In this document: one piece after another, positions 40,978 to 50,445 of the stretch
Layout of the letters: each line of letters opens with the position of its first letter
How positions within the stretch are numbered: position 1 is the stretch's first letter
Origin: Claveliimonas bilis
GTDB taxonomy: Bacteria; Bacillota; Clostridia; Lachnospirales; Lachnospiraceae
Length of the DNA: 64,000 nucleotides
Assembly: GCF_020892095.1 (NCBI RefSeq)
Contig: NZ_AP024845.1
Span: 2,418,001 to 2,482,000 of the forward strand
Reading direction: 5' to 3'
Position numbers and translations under genes: made by a program
The notes under the pieces: generated by a model
Told to the model about the DNA's origin: nothing
What the model saw: only the letters and a program-made list of their open reading frames with translations
Databases searched by the model: none

Positions 40978-42138
40978 ATGATGGAAGTTTATCTTGATAA
41001 TTCTGCCACTACCAAAGCGTATGAATGCGTGGGGGATCTTGTAAGAAAGGTCATGTGCGAGGATTATGGAAATCCTTCTTCTATGCATATGAAAGGAGTG
41101 GAGGCAGAGCATTATATAAAAGAAGCAAAGGAAATTCTGGCAAAGCTTTTAAAAGTTCAGGAAAAGGAAATTTTCTTTACTTCCGGCGGAACGGAGAGTG
41201 ACAATCTTGCGCTGATCGGCGCTGCCCGTGCCAATAAGAGAAGGGGAAATCATCTGATCACTACATCCATAGAGCATCCGGCTGTCCTGAATACCATGCG
41301 TTATCTGGAAGAGGAGGAAGGCTTCCGGGTGACGTTTCTTCCGGTAGACCGGTTTGGACGGGTGAAACTGTCTGACCTTCAGGAAGCTCTCTGCCCGGAA
41401 ACGATCCTGGTTTCCGTTATGTATGTAAATAATGAAGTGGGTTCTGTACAGCCGGTAGATGAGGCTGCCGGGATTGTCAAGGCCTACAATAGAGAGATCG
41501 TTTTTCATGTGGATGCAGTGCAGGGATTTGGAAAATACAGGATTTATCCGAAAAGGTCCAAGATTGACCTGCTGTCCATCAGTGGGCATAAGATCCATGG
41601 GCCGAAGGGAACCGGCGTGCTTTATATTTCAGAAGGGGTGAAGATAAAACCCATTGTCTTTGGCGGGGAGCAGCAGAAAAATATCCGCTCCGGCACGGAA
41701 AACGTTCCTGGCATTGCAGGGCTTGCACTTGCGGCAAAGGAAATCTATACAGATCTTGAAGAGAAGGTGGCCCGCATGAGGGAGCTGAAAAAGCATTTTA
41801 TTGAAGGTGTGACAAAGCTGGAAGATACGACAGTGCACGGTCTTTATGATGAGACCAGCGCGCCCCATATCATCAGTGTGGGATTTGCGGGAGTAAGGAG
41901 CGAGGTGCTTCTTCACGCGCTGGAAGAAAAGGGAATCTGTGTCTCTTCCGGATCAGCCTGCGCATCCAATCACCCGGCCATCAGCGGTGTGCTTAAAGGT
42001 ATTGGAGCAGGAAAGGAATATCTGGATGCCACGCTGCGGTTCAGTATGTCAGAGTTTACTACAAGAGAAGAGATTGACTATACACTGGAAACACTATATA
42101 ATTTAGTACCGGTGCTGCGGCGCTATACGCGAAGATAG
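40978..42138 (+). CDS. Cysteine desulfurase (NifS/IscS family)
   Basis: A 386-residue PLP enzyme that removes sulfur from cysteine as an enzyme-bound persulfide. It starts YLDNSATT, has the PLP Lys in LLSISGHKIHGPKGTG, GGEQQKNIRSGTENV, and the catalytic Cys in SSGSACAS. The class I-like long loop and adjacent thiI suggest that it supplies sulfur for 4-thiouridine in tRNA. ATG 40978 or 40981 could be used; AGGAG lies upstream. Confidence 0.9.
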   Translation: MMEVYLDNSATTKAYECVGDLVRKVMCEDYGNPSSMHMKGVEAEHYIKEAKEILAKLLKVQEKEIFFTSGGTESDNLALIGAARANKRRGNHLITTSIEHPAVLNTMRYLEEEEGFRVTFLPVDRFGRVKLSDLQEALCPETILVSVMYVNNEVGSVQPVDEAAGIVKAYNREIVFHVDAVQGFGKYRIYPKRSKIDLLSISGHKIHGPKGTGVLYISEGVKIKPIVFGGEQQKNIRSGTENVPGIAGLALAAKEIYTDLEEKVARMRELKKHFIEGVTKLEDTTVHGLYDETSAPHIISVGFAGVRSEVLLHALEEKGICVSSGSACASNHPAISGVLKGIGAGKEYLDATLRFSMSEFTTREEIDYTLETLYNLVPVLRRYTRR

Positions 42139-42164
42139 CCGTCAGCGAAGGAGAGGGAAGAAAA

Positions 42165-43346
42165 ATGACATTTCATACTTTTTTGATAAAATACGGAGAA
42201 ATCGGAATTAAGGGAAAGAACCGCTATCTGTTTGAGGATGCGCTTGTCAGACAGATCCGCTATGCACTTCGGGAAGCGGACGGTTCTTTTAAAGTTCACA
42301 AGTCAAGAGGCAGAATTTACGTGGACTGCGAGGGAGAGTATGATGCAGATGAAGTGACATCCTGCCTGCAGAAAGTGTTCGGGATCGTCGGTATCTGTCC
42401 GGTTGTCTGTGTGGAAGACCACGGATTTGAGCAGCTCAAGAAGGATGTAGTTGCCTATATGGACGAATTGTATCCGGATAAAAACCTTACTTTTAAAGTA
42501 GAAGCGCGAAGAAGCAGAAAGACTTATCCGGTCAATTCCATGGAGATCAACTGCCTGGTGGGAGAGGCAGTTTTGGATGCTTTTCCTGAAATAAGGGTCG
42601 ATGTCCATAAGCCGGATGTCCTGCTCAATATCGAAGTAAGAGAACAGATTTATATTTACTCCAGAATTATACCGGGGCCGGGAGGAATGCCAGTTGGAAC
42701 AAATGGAAAAGCAATGCTCCTTCTGTCTGGAGGAATTGACAGCCCGGTGGCAGGGTACATGATTGCAAAACGGGGTGTGGCGCTGGAGGCCACTTATTTC
42801 CATGCACCTCCGTATACCAGTGAAAGGGCAAAGCAAAAAGTGGTGGATCTGGCCAGGATCGTTGCATCCTATGCGGGTCCCATTAAGCTTCATGTGGTAA
42901 ACTTTACAGATATTCAGCTCTATATTTATGATCAGTGTCCCCATGAGGAACTGACCATTATTATGCGGCGTTATATGATGAAAATTGCAGAGCGTTTTGC
43001 GAAGGAAGACGGGTGCCTTGGCATGATCACAGGAGAGAGTATCGGACAGGTGGCAAGTCAGACTATGCAGAGCCTTGCGGCGACAAATGAAGTATGTACG
43101 CTTCCGGTTTATCGTCCGCTGATCGGTTTCGACAAGAGAGAGATTGTGGAAGTGTCGGAAAAGATCGGATCTTATGAGACCTCTATTCAGCCTTTTGAAG
43201 ACTGCTGTACGATTTTTGTGGCAAAGCATCCTGTGACAAAGCCTAATATCAATGTAATTCACAAGTCAGAGGAAAATCTGACAGAGAAGATTGATGAGCT
43301 TGTGGAGCAGGCTGTTCGTTCTGTGGAAGTGATTGAAGTTCAGTAA
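42165..43346 (+). CDS. thiI: tRNA 4-thiouridine synthetase ThiI
   Basis: A 393-residue protein with an N-terminal ferredoxin-like and THUMP domain (about 1-165) and a PP-loop ATPase with LLSGGIDSPVAGYM (about 185-198). It adenylates U8 of tRNA and inserts sulfur from the cysteine desulfurase encoded directly upstream. The C-terminal rhodanese domain of the E. coli enzyme is absent, as in most Firmicutes. The family Cys pairing for the disulfide (CPHEEL and EDCCTIF) is visible. Confidence 0.92.
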   Translation: MTFHTFLIKYGEIGIKGKNRYLFEDALVRQIRYALREADGSFKVHKSRGRIYVDCEGEYDADEVTSCLQKVFGIVGICPVVCVEDHGFEQLKKDVVAYMDELYPDKNLTFKVEARRSRKTYPVNSMEINCLVGEAVLDAFPEIRVDVHKPDVLLNIEVREQIYIYSRIIPGPGGMPVGTNGKAMLLLSGGIDSPVAGYMIAKRGVALEATYFHAPPYTSERAKQKVVDLARIVASYAGPIKLHVVNFTDIQLYIYDQCPHEELTIIMRRYMMKIAERFAKEDGCLGMITGESIGQVASQTMQSLAATNEVCTLPVYRPLIGFDKREIVEVSEKIGSYETSIQPFEDCCTIFVAKHPVTKPNINVIHKSEENLTEKIDELVEQAVRSVEVIEVQ

Positions 43347-43349
43347 AAA

Positions 43350-43381
43350 ATACGCCGGAATGTCAGAGCATTTCGGCGTAT
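43350..43381. terminator. Terminator between thiI and the HPr-like gene
   Basis: ATACGCCGGAATG, loop TCAGAG, CATTTCGGCGTAT, with A6 before and a T-rich stretch after. It serves convergent transcription. Confidence 0.8.
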
Positions 43382-43430
43382 CTGTTATTTTATGTTTGTC
43401 TATATGATATTCGGTGCAGTACCAATCGGT

Positions 43431-43667
43431 CTATACAAGGTATGGTTTCAGAACTTCCAGGATTTCAGCTACATCACTGTCATTGTCGGCATGAATATTC
43501 AGGTCGATTGCCTTGGACAGGTCCAGGCTGAAAATACCCATGATAGATTTGGCATCAATTACATATCTGCCGGATACTAAATCGAAATCATAGTCAAATT
43601 TTGTAATATCATTTACAAAAGATTTTACTTTGTCAATTGAGTTTAAAGAAATTTGTACTGTTTTCAT
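43431..43667 (-). CDS. HPr-like protein lacking the phosphorylatable histidine
   Basis: A 78-residue HPr fold. The usual His15 motif (GLHARPA) is replaced by LNSIDKVKS, so the PTS phosphoryl transfer residue is gone. The region around the regulatory serine is kept: AKSIMGIFSLDL with Ser41, equivalent to Ser46 of HPr. This pattern is like an extreme version of Crh, which acts only in regulation through HPr kinase and CcpA. AAGGAGG precedes the ATG. Stand-alone gene with convergent thiI. Confidence 0.85.
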   Translation of the reverse strand: MKTVQISLNSIDKVKSFVNDITKFDYDFDLVSGRYVIDAKSIMGIFSLDLSKAIDLNIHADNDSDVAEILEVLKPYLV

Positions 43668-43862
43668 TTGGAAAAACCTCCTTGATTTCTAATTCATTTT
43701 CTATAAACATCTTAAGAGGTGCATAGATAAAAGTCAAGGAACAAATTGCCAAAGAATCAGGCTGAAATTCGTTAAAGCATACAACAATTTGTATGAAGCC
43801 GTCAGGCAGAGCAGCTTACGATATCATTTATACAAAGCAATATAAGAAAAGAGAGGAAATCA

Positions 43863-45164
43863 ATGAAAAAGGCAGCACTTCACAATTTGGGATGCAAAGT
43901 AAACGCATATGAAACAGAAGCGATGCAGGAGATTCTGGAAAAGAGCGGTTATGAGATCGTTTCCTTTCATGATAAAGCCGACGTCTATGTTATTAATACC
44001 TGTACAGTAACCAATATGGCAGACCGGAAATCCAGACAGATGATTCACCGGGCAAGAAAAATGAATCCCGATGCGGTTATTGTTGCGGCAGGCTGCTATG
44101 TGCAGGCGCGGGGAGATGAGCTGGAGGAAGGGATCGATATCGTGATCGGTAACAACAAAAAGCAGGAGCTTGCCGGAATCCTGGAACACTATTGGCAGGA
44201 GAGGGAAAAGAGAGGCAGGCAGACTGCTGTTCAAAAAGAAATTGTAGATATTGGTCATACTTCGGAGTATGAGGAGCTTCATCTGACCCATACGGGAGAA
44301 CATACCCGCGCATATATCAAAGTACAGGATGGATGCAATCAGTTTTGCTCCTACTGTATTATTCCCTATGCAAGAGGAAGGGTGAGAAGCCGGAAAAGAG
44401 AAGATGTGGTTCGGGAAGTAAAAGAGCTGGCAAAAGGCGGATATAAAGAAGTCGTACTGACAGGAATCCATTTGAGCTCTTACGGAATCGATCAGGAGGA
44501 CAATTTGCTGAATCTGATCCAGGCTGTGCATAAAGTAGAAGGAATACGAAGGATCCGGCTGGGTTCATTGGAACCAAGGATCATTACAGAGGAGTTTGCA
44601 CGTACTCTGGCAGAACTTCCCAAGATTTGCCCCCACTTTCATCTTTCTTTGCAAAGCGGATGCGACGAAACGCTGAAAAGAATGAACCGGAGATATACCT
44701 CTGAAGAATATTATGAAAAATGTTGTCTTCTCCGAAAATATTTTCAGGATCCGGCTCTCACGACAGATGTGATCGTAGGATTCCCGGGAGAAACTGAGGA
44801 GGAGTTTGAAAAGTCCAGAGACTTTATTGATAAAGTTAATTTTTATGAGACACATATTTTCAAATATTCCCCCCGTAAAGGGACGAAGGCTGCTGCTATG
44901 GACAGGCAGGTCCCGGAGCAAGTAAAAGCAGAACGGAGCAATGCGCTGATCCAACTTAGCCGGAAGAAACAGAACGCTTATGAAGAAAAGCTGATCGGCA
45001 CCAGCAGGGAAGTGCTTATAGAGGAGTCTGTGCAAAGAGAAGATGGTATTTATCAGGTCGGCTATACTCCGGAATATGTGAAAGTCGGACAAAAAACGCC
45101 AGAAAATTTGGCAAATCAGTTGATAAATGTAGAAATTGAGAACCGTTTACAAATAATTCATTGA
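43863..45164 (+). CDS. mtaB: tRNA ms2t6A methylthiotransferase MtaB
   Basis: A 433-residue radical-SAM enzyme that adds a methylthio group to t6A37 of tRNA. The N-terminal UPF0004 domain holds three cluster Cys (LGCKVN, NTCTVT and AGCYVQ). The radical-SAM motif CNQFCSYC is at about 157-164, and the TRAM domain covers about 370-433. AGAGGAAA precedes the ATG. It starts the housekeeping cluster that runs to RNase J. Confidence 0.93.
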   Translation: MKKAALHNLGCKVNAYETEAMQEILEKSGYEIVSFHDKADVYVINTCTVTNMADRKSRQMIHRARKMNPDAVIVAAGCYVQARGDELEEGIDIVIGNNKKQELAGILEHYWQEREKRGRQTAVQKEIVDIGHTSEYEELHLTHTGEHTRAYIKVQDGCNQFCSYCIIPYARGRVRSRKREDVVREVKELAKGGYKEVVLTGIHLSSYGIDQEDNLLNLIQAVHKVEGIRRIRLGSLEPRIITEEFARTLAELPKICPHFHLSLQSGCDETLKRMNRRYTSEEYYEKCCLLRKYFQDPALTTDVIVGFPGETEEEFEKSRDFIDKVNFYETHIFKYSPRKGTKAAAMDRQVPEQVKAERSNALIQLSRKKQNAYEEKLIGTSREVLIEESVQREDGIYQVGYTPEYVKVGQKTPENLANQLINVEIENRLQIIH

Positions 45165-45219
45165 ATTTCAGATGGGAATAGAGTAGAATAAGTATGAAGT
45201 ATTTTTGGAGGACGTGAAT

Positions 45220-45483
45220 ATGAGAGAATTAACAAACACTCAGTTTTTCCAGGTGGAAAGCGGCCCGCAGATTCAGGCCAAGGACATCCTAGAAATAGTG
45301 TATAAAGCGCTGAGCGAAAAGGGATATAATCCGGTTAATCAGATTGTGGGTTATATTATGTCCGGAGACCCCACTTATATTACCAGTCACAATGGAGCGA
45401 GAAGCCTGATCATGAAAGTGGAGCGTGATGAACTGGTAGAAGAGATGCTCAAGACGTATATTGCGCATCATGATTGGGAATAA
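45220..45483 (+). CDS. ireB: IreB family regulatory phosphoprotein (UPF0297)
   Basis: An 87-residue small protein with N-terminal TNTQFFQV, the family site of Thr phosphorylation by the PASTA kinase, and [25 protein letters not shown]. In Enterococcus IreB modulates cephalosporin tolerance downstream of IreK. GGAGG sets the ATG at 45220; an in-frame TTG further upstream is less likely. It is always found ahead of ruvX, as here. Confidence 0.92.
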   Translation: MRELTNTQFFQVESGPQIQAKDILEIVYKALSEKGYNPVNQIVGYIMSGDPTYITSHNGARSLIMKVERDELVEEMLKTYIAHHDWE

Positions 45484-45488
45484 TTTCT

Positions 45489-45950
45489 ATGAGAATTATG
45501 GGACTGGACTATGGTTCCAAGACTGTAGGTGTGGCTGTAAGTGATCCTATGGGTATTACAGCGCAGGCAGTGGAAACCATTTGGAGAAAGGAAGAGAACA
45601 AGCTTAGAAAAACATGTGCCCGCATTGAGGAGATTATCCGGGAATATGAGGTGGAGTCCATCGTACTGGGACTTCCCCGGCATATGAATTACGATGTGGG
45701 AGAAAGAGCGGAAAAAGCGTTGGAATTTGGTGAGATGCTCCGCCGGCGTACCGGCCTGGAGGTCGTGATGTGGGACGAGCGTCTGACTACAGTGGAAGCG
45801 GAACGGACTTTAAAAGAAAGCAAAGTTAGAAGGGAAGACCGCAAGAAGTATGTGGATCAGATTGCGGCTGTTTTTATATTGCAGGGATATCTGGATGCAA
45901 ACAGACAGAGCGATAAAGGCGGCGCCGAAGATTTACAGAGCTTGTTTTGA
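45489..45950 (+). CDS. ruvX: Holliday junction resolvase-like RuvX (YqgF)
   Basis: A protein of about 153 residues with an RNase H-like fold. It shows [16 protein letters not shown] at the start, [13 protein letters not shown], and the conserved [11 protein letters not shown] and [14 protein letters not shown]. Proposed roles are Holliday junction resolution and pre-16S rRNA 5'-end processing. ATG 45489 is preferred to the TTG at 45474 that overlaps ireB. Confidence 0.92.
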   Translation: MRIMGLDYGSKTVGVAVSDPMGITAQAVETIWRKEENKLRKTCARIEEIIREYEVESIVLGLPRHMNYDVGERAEKALEFGEMLRRRTGLEVVMWDERLTTVEAERTLKESKVRREDRKKYVDQIAAVFILQGYLDANRQSDKGGAEDLQSLF

Positions 45951-45959
45951 GGTGTTAAT

Positions 45960-46220
45960 ATGATGGAAAAAATTAAATTTTGTGCAGATGGTGCGGAGGA
46001 AGTTGAATTTTACGTACTGGAGCAGACGAGAATTAACGGAACGTCCTATATTCTGGTAACCGATTCAGAAGAAGGCGATGCAGAATGCCTGATTTTGAAG
46101 GACAGATCAGAAGATAAAGATACAGACAGCATTTACGAAATTGTGGAGGATGATACAGAGCTGATGGCCGTATCCAAAGTATTTGAGGAACTGCTTGAAG
46201 ATGTTGAGATTGAAAGGTAG
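45960..46220 (+). CDS. DUF1292 family protein
   Basis: An 86-residue acidic protein. The DUF1292 pattern FYVLEQTRINGTSYILVTDSE followed by LILKDRSED is clear. It is a small beta-rich protein conserved between ruvX and fur or rnj in Firmicutes; its function is not known. Confidence 0.85.
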   Translation: MMEKIKFCADGAEEVEFYVLEQTRINGTSYILVTDSEEGDAECLILKDRSEDKDTDSIYEIVEDDTELMAVSKVFEELLEDVEIER

Positions 46221-46226
46221 CATACT

Positions 46227-46697
46227 ATGTCTATAAGTCAGGAAAAATTTAAGGAAATGCTGAAAGAAAAGGGACTCAAAGTAACCAATCAAAGGTTGCT
46301 TGTGTTACAAGTGCTTGCAGAGCATCATGAGCAGCACATGACTGCAGAAGACATTTTTGAACTGGTGAAGGAGGATTATCCGGAGATCGGTCTGGCAACG
46401 ATCTATCGGACGGTTCAGCTTCTGCTGGAAATGCAGCTTGTAGATAGGATTATTTTGGATGATGGGTGTGTGCGGTACGAGATAGGGGATTTCTGCGACG
46501 AAAGAACAGAACCCCATCATCACCATCATCATTTGATCTGCCGTGACTGTGGGAGCGTAATGGAATTTCGGGATGATCTTCTGGAGAACCTGGAGGATCA
46601 TATTGAGAAAGAAACAGGCTTCCACGTTATGGATCACGAGCTGAAATTCTATGGACAGTGCAGAAAATGTCGAGAAAAGCAAAATAACGGAAAATAA
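46227..46697 (+). CDS. Fur family metal-dependent repressor
   Basis: A 156-residue regulator. The winged helix (about 10-90) has KVTNQRLLVLQVLAEHHEQHMTAEDIF and GLATIYRTVQLL. The metal-binding C-terminal half has a run of six His, HLICRDCGSVMEF and the second zinc CxxC in CRKCREK. Fur, PerR and Zur cannot be told apart safely by eye; the context (before RNase J) is a fixed Lachnospiraceae arrangement. It is a candidate sensor for iron or peroxide. Confidence 0.88.
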   Translation: MSISQEKFKEMLKEKGLKVTNQRLLVLQVLAEHHEQHMTAEDIFELVKEDYPEIGLATIYRTVQLLLEMQLVDRIILDDGCVRYEIGDFCDERTEPHHHHHHLICRDCGSVMEFRDDLLENLEDHIEKETGFHVMDHELKFYGQCRKCREKQNNGK

Positions 46698-46715
46698 ACC
46701 TATGGAGGTGTAAAC

Positions 46716-48383
46716 TTGAAGAAAGAAAACAATGGAAAACTGCGTATCATTCCGCTTGGAGGCCTGGAGAAGATCGGAATGAATATTACTGCCTTTGAAT
46801 ACGAAGACAGTATTATTGTGGTGGACTGCGGTCTGGCTTTCCCGGAGGATGATATGCTCGGTATTGACCTGGTCATCCCGGATATTACTTATCTGAAGGA
46901 TAATATTCAGAAAGTAAAGGGATTTGTCATTACCCATGGACACGAGGATCACATCGGAGCGCTGTCATATGTTTTAAAGGAAATGAATCTTCCCATTTAT
47001 GCAACAAAACTTACAATGGGTATTATTGAAAAGAAGCTGACAGAGCATAACCTTCTGCGCAGCACACGAAGGAAAGTCGTAAGATTCGGACAGTCTATCA
47101 ATCTGGGACAGTTCCGGATTGAATTTATCAAGACAAACCACAGCATCCAGGATGCCTCTGCCCTTGCCATCTATTCACCGGCAGGGATCGTGGTGCATAC
47201 CGGAGACTTTAAGGTGGACTATACGCCGGTATTTGGCGATGCTATTGACCTGCAAAGATTCGGAGAGATTGGGAAGAAAGGAGTATTGGCGCTGATGTCA
47301 GACAGTACCAATGCAGAAAGACCCGGATTTACACAGTCAGAGCGTACAGTAGGTCATACTTTTGACCATCTGTTTGCGGAACACCGTAATACAAGGATTA
47401 TTATTGCTACATTTGCATCCAACGTGGACCGCGTGCAGCAGATCATTAATTCGGCTTACAAATATGACAGAAAAGTTGTTGTGGAAGGCCGGAGCATGGT
47501 AAATATCATTTCTACGGCTCAGGAACTTGGTTATCTGAACGTACCGGATAAAACTCTGATCGAGATTGACCAGCTGAAGAATTATCCGCCGGAGAAGACA
47601 GTTCTGATCACCACAGGAAGCCAGGGAGAATCTATGGCCGCGTTATCCAGAATGGCAGCTGATATTCATAAGAAAGTGACGATCATGCCGGGAGATACGG
47701 TTATTTTCAGTTCCAATCCTATACCGGGGAATGAAAAGTCTGTATCAAGAGTGATCAATGAACTTTCTGAAAAAGGGGCCAACGTTATTTTCCAGGATGC
47801 CCATGTTTCCGGACATGCCTGTCAGGAAGAGTTGAAACTGATCTATTCTCTTGTGAAACCGAAATATGCGGTTCCGATCCACGGGGAATACCGTCACAGA
47901 AAGGCAAACGCTTCTCTGGCACAGTCCCTTGGAATCCCGAAAGAGAACATTTTTATGCTGCAGTCCGGCGATGTGCTGGAAGTCAGCGATAAGGAAGCAA
48001 AAGTAGTCGATAAAGTACACACAGGAGAAGTGCTGGTAGACGGTCTTGGTGTCGGCGATGTAGGAAATATTGTATTGAGAGATCGTCAGCATCTTGCAGA
48101 AGACGGAATCCTGATCGTTGTCATGACGCTGGAGCGGGGAACTAACCAGCTTCTGGCAGGACCGGATATTGTATCACGAGGCTTCGTATATGTCAGAGAG
48201 TCCGAAGGTCTTATGGAAGATGCAAGAAAAGTGCTGGTGGAGGCGGTGGACAATTGCCTGCATCGGCAAAGAGGCGCTGACTGGAGCAAGATCAAGCTGG
48301 TAGTACGTGACACGATGAATGAATTTATCTGGAAACGCACGAAGAGACGCCCGATGATCCTGCCGATTATTATGGATGTTTAA
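46716..48383 (+). CDS. rnj: Ribonuclease J
   Basis: A 555-residue beta-CASP metallo-beta-lactamase ribonuclease with 5'-3' exo- and endonuclease activity in mRNA turnover. The metal motif is THGHEDHIGAL, followed by VHTGDFKVD, DSTNAERPGFT, and the beta-CASP segments TTGSQGE and PIHGEYRH. The start is TTG with ATGGAGGTG upstream. It ends the mtaB-rnj cluster; a 39-nt palindrome follows. Confidence 0.94.
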   Translation: MKKENNGKLRIIPLGGLEKIGMNITAFEYEDSIIVVDCGLAFPEDDMLGIDLVIPDITYLKDNIQKVKGFVITHGHEDHIGALSYVLKEMNLPIYATKLTMGIIEKKLTEHNLLRSTRRKVVRFGQSINLGQFRIEFIKTNHSIQDASALAIYSPAGIVVHTGDFKVDYTPVFGDAIDLQRFGEIGKKGVLALMSDSTNAERPGFTQSERTVGHTFDHLFAEHRNTRIIIATFASNVDRVQQIINSAYKYDRKVVVEGRSMVNIISTAQELGYLNVPDKTLIEIDQLKNYPPEKTVLITTGSQGESMAALSRMAADIHKKVTIMPGDTVIFSSNPIPGNEKSVSRVINELSEKGANVIFQDAHVSGHACQEELKLIYSLVKPKYAVPIHGEYRHRKANASLAQSLGIPKENIFMLQSGDVLEVSDKEAKVVDKVHTGEVLVDGLGVGDVGNIVLRDRQHLAEDGILIVVMTLERGTNQLLAGPDIVSRGFVYVRESEGLMEDARKVLVEAVDNCLHRQRGADWSKIKLVVRDTMNEFIWKRTKRRPMILPIIMDV

Positions 48384-48388
48384 TACAC

Positions 48389-48427
48389 TTTGGGACGTAA
48401 CACTTTTCAAAAGTGTTACGTCCCAAA
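48389..48427. terminator. Perfect 19-bp palindrome after RNase J
   Basis: TTTGGGACGTAACACTTTT, one C, then the exact complement. It is an unusually long hairpin. No T-run follows (AATTAACG), so it is not a standard intrinsic terminator, although it may still end or process the rnj mRNA. Confidence 0.6.
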
Positions 48428-48493
48428 TTAACGTAAGTGGTGGGTAAAACTGCAAATAACCCTGTGTAAAAATGAAATGGAGTATATGTAAAA

Positions 48494-49135
48494 GTGATAA
48501 CGGACGAACGTTTGACAACATTTATCAACTCTCTGGAGAGCCGGGATCTGCCTATTTTGGAGGAAATTGAGCAGGAGGCTCTGGATGCGAATGTGCCGAT
48601 CATCCGAAAGGAAACCCAAAGCTTTCTGAAGGTATTGCTTCAGATCCATCGGCCTATGCGTATACTGGAAGCCGGAACGGCAGTGGGATTTTCCGCGCTT
48701 TTGATGAACGCCTATGCCCCGGAGGGATGTCATATTACTACAATTGAAAATTATGAAAAGCGTATTCCGATCGCGAGGGAAAATTTCCGCCGGGCAGGAA
48801 AAGAAGAGGCAATTACCCTGGTAGAGGGGGATGCCCTGGAAGTGATGAAAGGTCTCGAGGGACCCTTTGATCTTATTTTCATGGACGCGGCAAAAGGACA
48901 GTATATTCATTATATGCCGGAGGCGATCCGGCTCTTAAGAAAAGGAGGCCTTTTGGTATCTGATAATGTGCTGCAGGATGGAGATATTCTGGAATCCCGC
49001 TTTGCGGTGGAGAGGAGAAACCGGACCATTCACAGCAGAATGAGGGAATATCTGTATGAACTGAAGCACGATGAGAGACTTCTTACTTCCATTGTTCCGC
49101 TGGGAGATGGAATTGCGCTGAGTGTAAAGCAATAG
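48494..49135 (+). CDS. trmR: tRNA 5-hydroxyuridine methyltransferase TrmR (YrrM-like)
   Basis: A 213-residue class I methyltransferase of the O-methyltransferase family 3. It shows ILEAGTAVGFSALLM, TIENYEKRIPIARENF, LIFMDAAKGQY and VSDNVLQDG. In B. subtilis TrmR (YrrM) makes 5-methoxyuridine at position 34 of tRNA from 5-hydroxyuridine. The gene for the hydroxylation step follows directly, which supports this over a catechol methyltransferase. The GTG start has GGAG about 11 nt upstream. Confidence 0.87.
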   Translation: MITDERLTTFINSLESRDLPILEEIEQEALDANVPIIRKETQSFLKVLLQIHRPMRILEAGTAVGFSALLMNAYAPEGCHITTIENYEKRIPIARENFRRAGKEEAITLVEGDALEVMKGLEGPFDLIFMDAAKGQYIHYMPEAIRLLRKGGLLVSDNVLQDGDILESRFAVERRNRTIHSRMREYLYELKHDERLLTSIVPLGDGIALSVKQ

Positions 49136-49190
49136 ATTCAGTATAAAACAGCTGAGTATGAAACAATAATGGAAAGGATAAAGGGAGAAA

Positions 49191-50423
49191 ATGAAGAAAA
49201 GACACCCGGAACTGCTGATCCCGGCAAGCAGCCTGGAAGTATTGAAAACAGCAGTTATTTTTGGAGCCGATGCAGTTTATATCGGCGGAGAGGCATTTGG
49301 ACTGCGTGCAAAAGCAAAGAATTTTTCCCGTTCCGATATGGAAGAGGGGATAAAGTTTGCTCACGAACACGGAGTAAAAGTTTATGTGACAGCCAATATT
49401 CTGGCTCACAATGATGATCTGCCGGGAGTGAGGGAATATTTTGAAGAGTTGAAGGAAATGAAGCCCGATGCGCTGATCATTGCCGATCCGGCCATTTTCG
49501 ATATTGCAGGAGAAATCTGTCCTGAAATCGAGCGGCATATCAGCACTCAGGCCAACAATACGAATTATGGAACATATAATTTCTGGTGGCGCCTGGGGGC
49601 AAAGAGGGTGGTGTCGGCGAGGGAGCTGTCTCTGGAAGAAATTAAGGAGATCCGCCGCAATATTCCGGAAGAGATGGAAATTGAAAGTTTTGTGCACGGC
49701 GCTATGTGTATTTCCTATTCCGGAAGATGTCTTCTGAGCAATTTCTTCACAGGAAGAGATGCAAACCACGGAGCCTGCACCCATCCCTGCAGATGGAAGT
49801 ATTCTGTCATGGAGGAGACAAGACCTGGCGAATATATGCCGGTTTATGAAAATGAAAGAGGTACGTTTATCTTTAACTCCAAGGATCTGTGCATGATCGA
49901 GCATATCCCGGAATTGATCGACGCCGGTATAGACAGTCTGAAAATTGAAGGGCGCATGAAAACAGCCCTCTATGTAGCTACAGTGGCAAGAACATACCGC
50001 CGGGCTATTGACGACTACCAGAAAGATCCGGAGCTTTATCGGAAAAATATGCCCTGGTATCTGGAACAGATCATAGGCTGTACATACCGGCAGTTTACCA
50101 CGGGATTTTATTTTGGAAAACCGGATGAGACAAGCCAGATATATGACAACAATACTTACGCAAAAGATTATACCTATCTTGGAATCATAGGAGAAGAAAA
50201 GGACGGATTGTACCGGATTGAACAGAGAAATAAATTTTCTGTGGGGGAACAGATTGAGATCATGAAGCCGGACGGAACAAATGCAGAGGTAAAGGTGAAG
50301 AGGATTCTTGATGAAGATGGAAACGAACAGGAGAGCGCGCCTCATCCGAAGCAGGTTCTGTATGTGGATCTGGGAGAAAAAGCGGATCGGTATGATATTT
50401 TAAGAAGAAAAGAAATAGAATAA
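49191..50423 (+). CDS. trhP: Peptidase U32-family tRNA hydroxylation protein TrhP
   Basis: A 410-residue U32 family protein. The start ELLIPASSLEVLKTAVIFGADAVYIGG is split over a strand and helix. The family segment CISYSGRCLLSNFFTGRDANHGACTHPCRW holds the Fe-S Cys residues, and KIEGRMKTALYVATVARTYR is near the end. U32 proteins of this type use prephenate to hydroxylate U34 of tRNA. With TrmR upstream, the pair makes mo5U34. Confidence 0.87.
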   Translation: MKKRHPELLIPASSLEVLKTAVIFGADAVYIGGEAFGLRAKAKNFSRSDMEEGIKFAHEHGVKVYVTANILAHNDDLPGVREYFEELKEMKPDALIIADPAIFDIAGEICPEIERHISTQANNTNYGTYNFWWRLGAKRVVSARELSLEEIKEIRRNIPEEMEIESFVHGAMCISYSGRCLLSNFFTGRDANHGACTHPCRWKYSVMEETRPGEYMPVYENERGTFIFNSKDLCMIEHIPELIDAGIDSLKIEGRMKTALYVATVARTYRRAIDDYQKDPELYRKNMPWYLEQIIGCTYRQFTTGFYFGKPDETSQIYDNNTYAKDYTYLGIIGEEKDGLYRIEQRNKFSVGEQIEIMKPDGTNAEVKVKRILDEDGNEQESAPHPKQVLYVDLGEKADRYDILRRKEIE

Positions 50424-50445
50424 AGTGCAGGAAGCTGCGGGCAGA

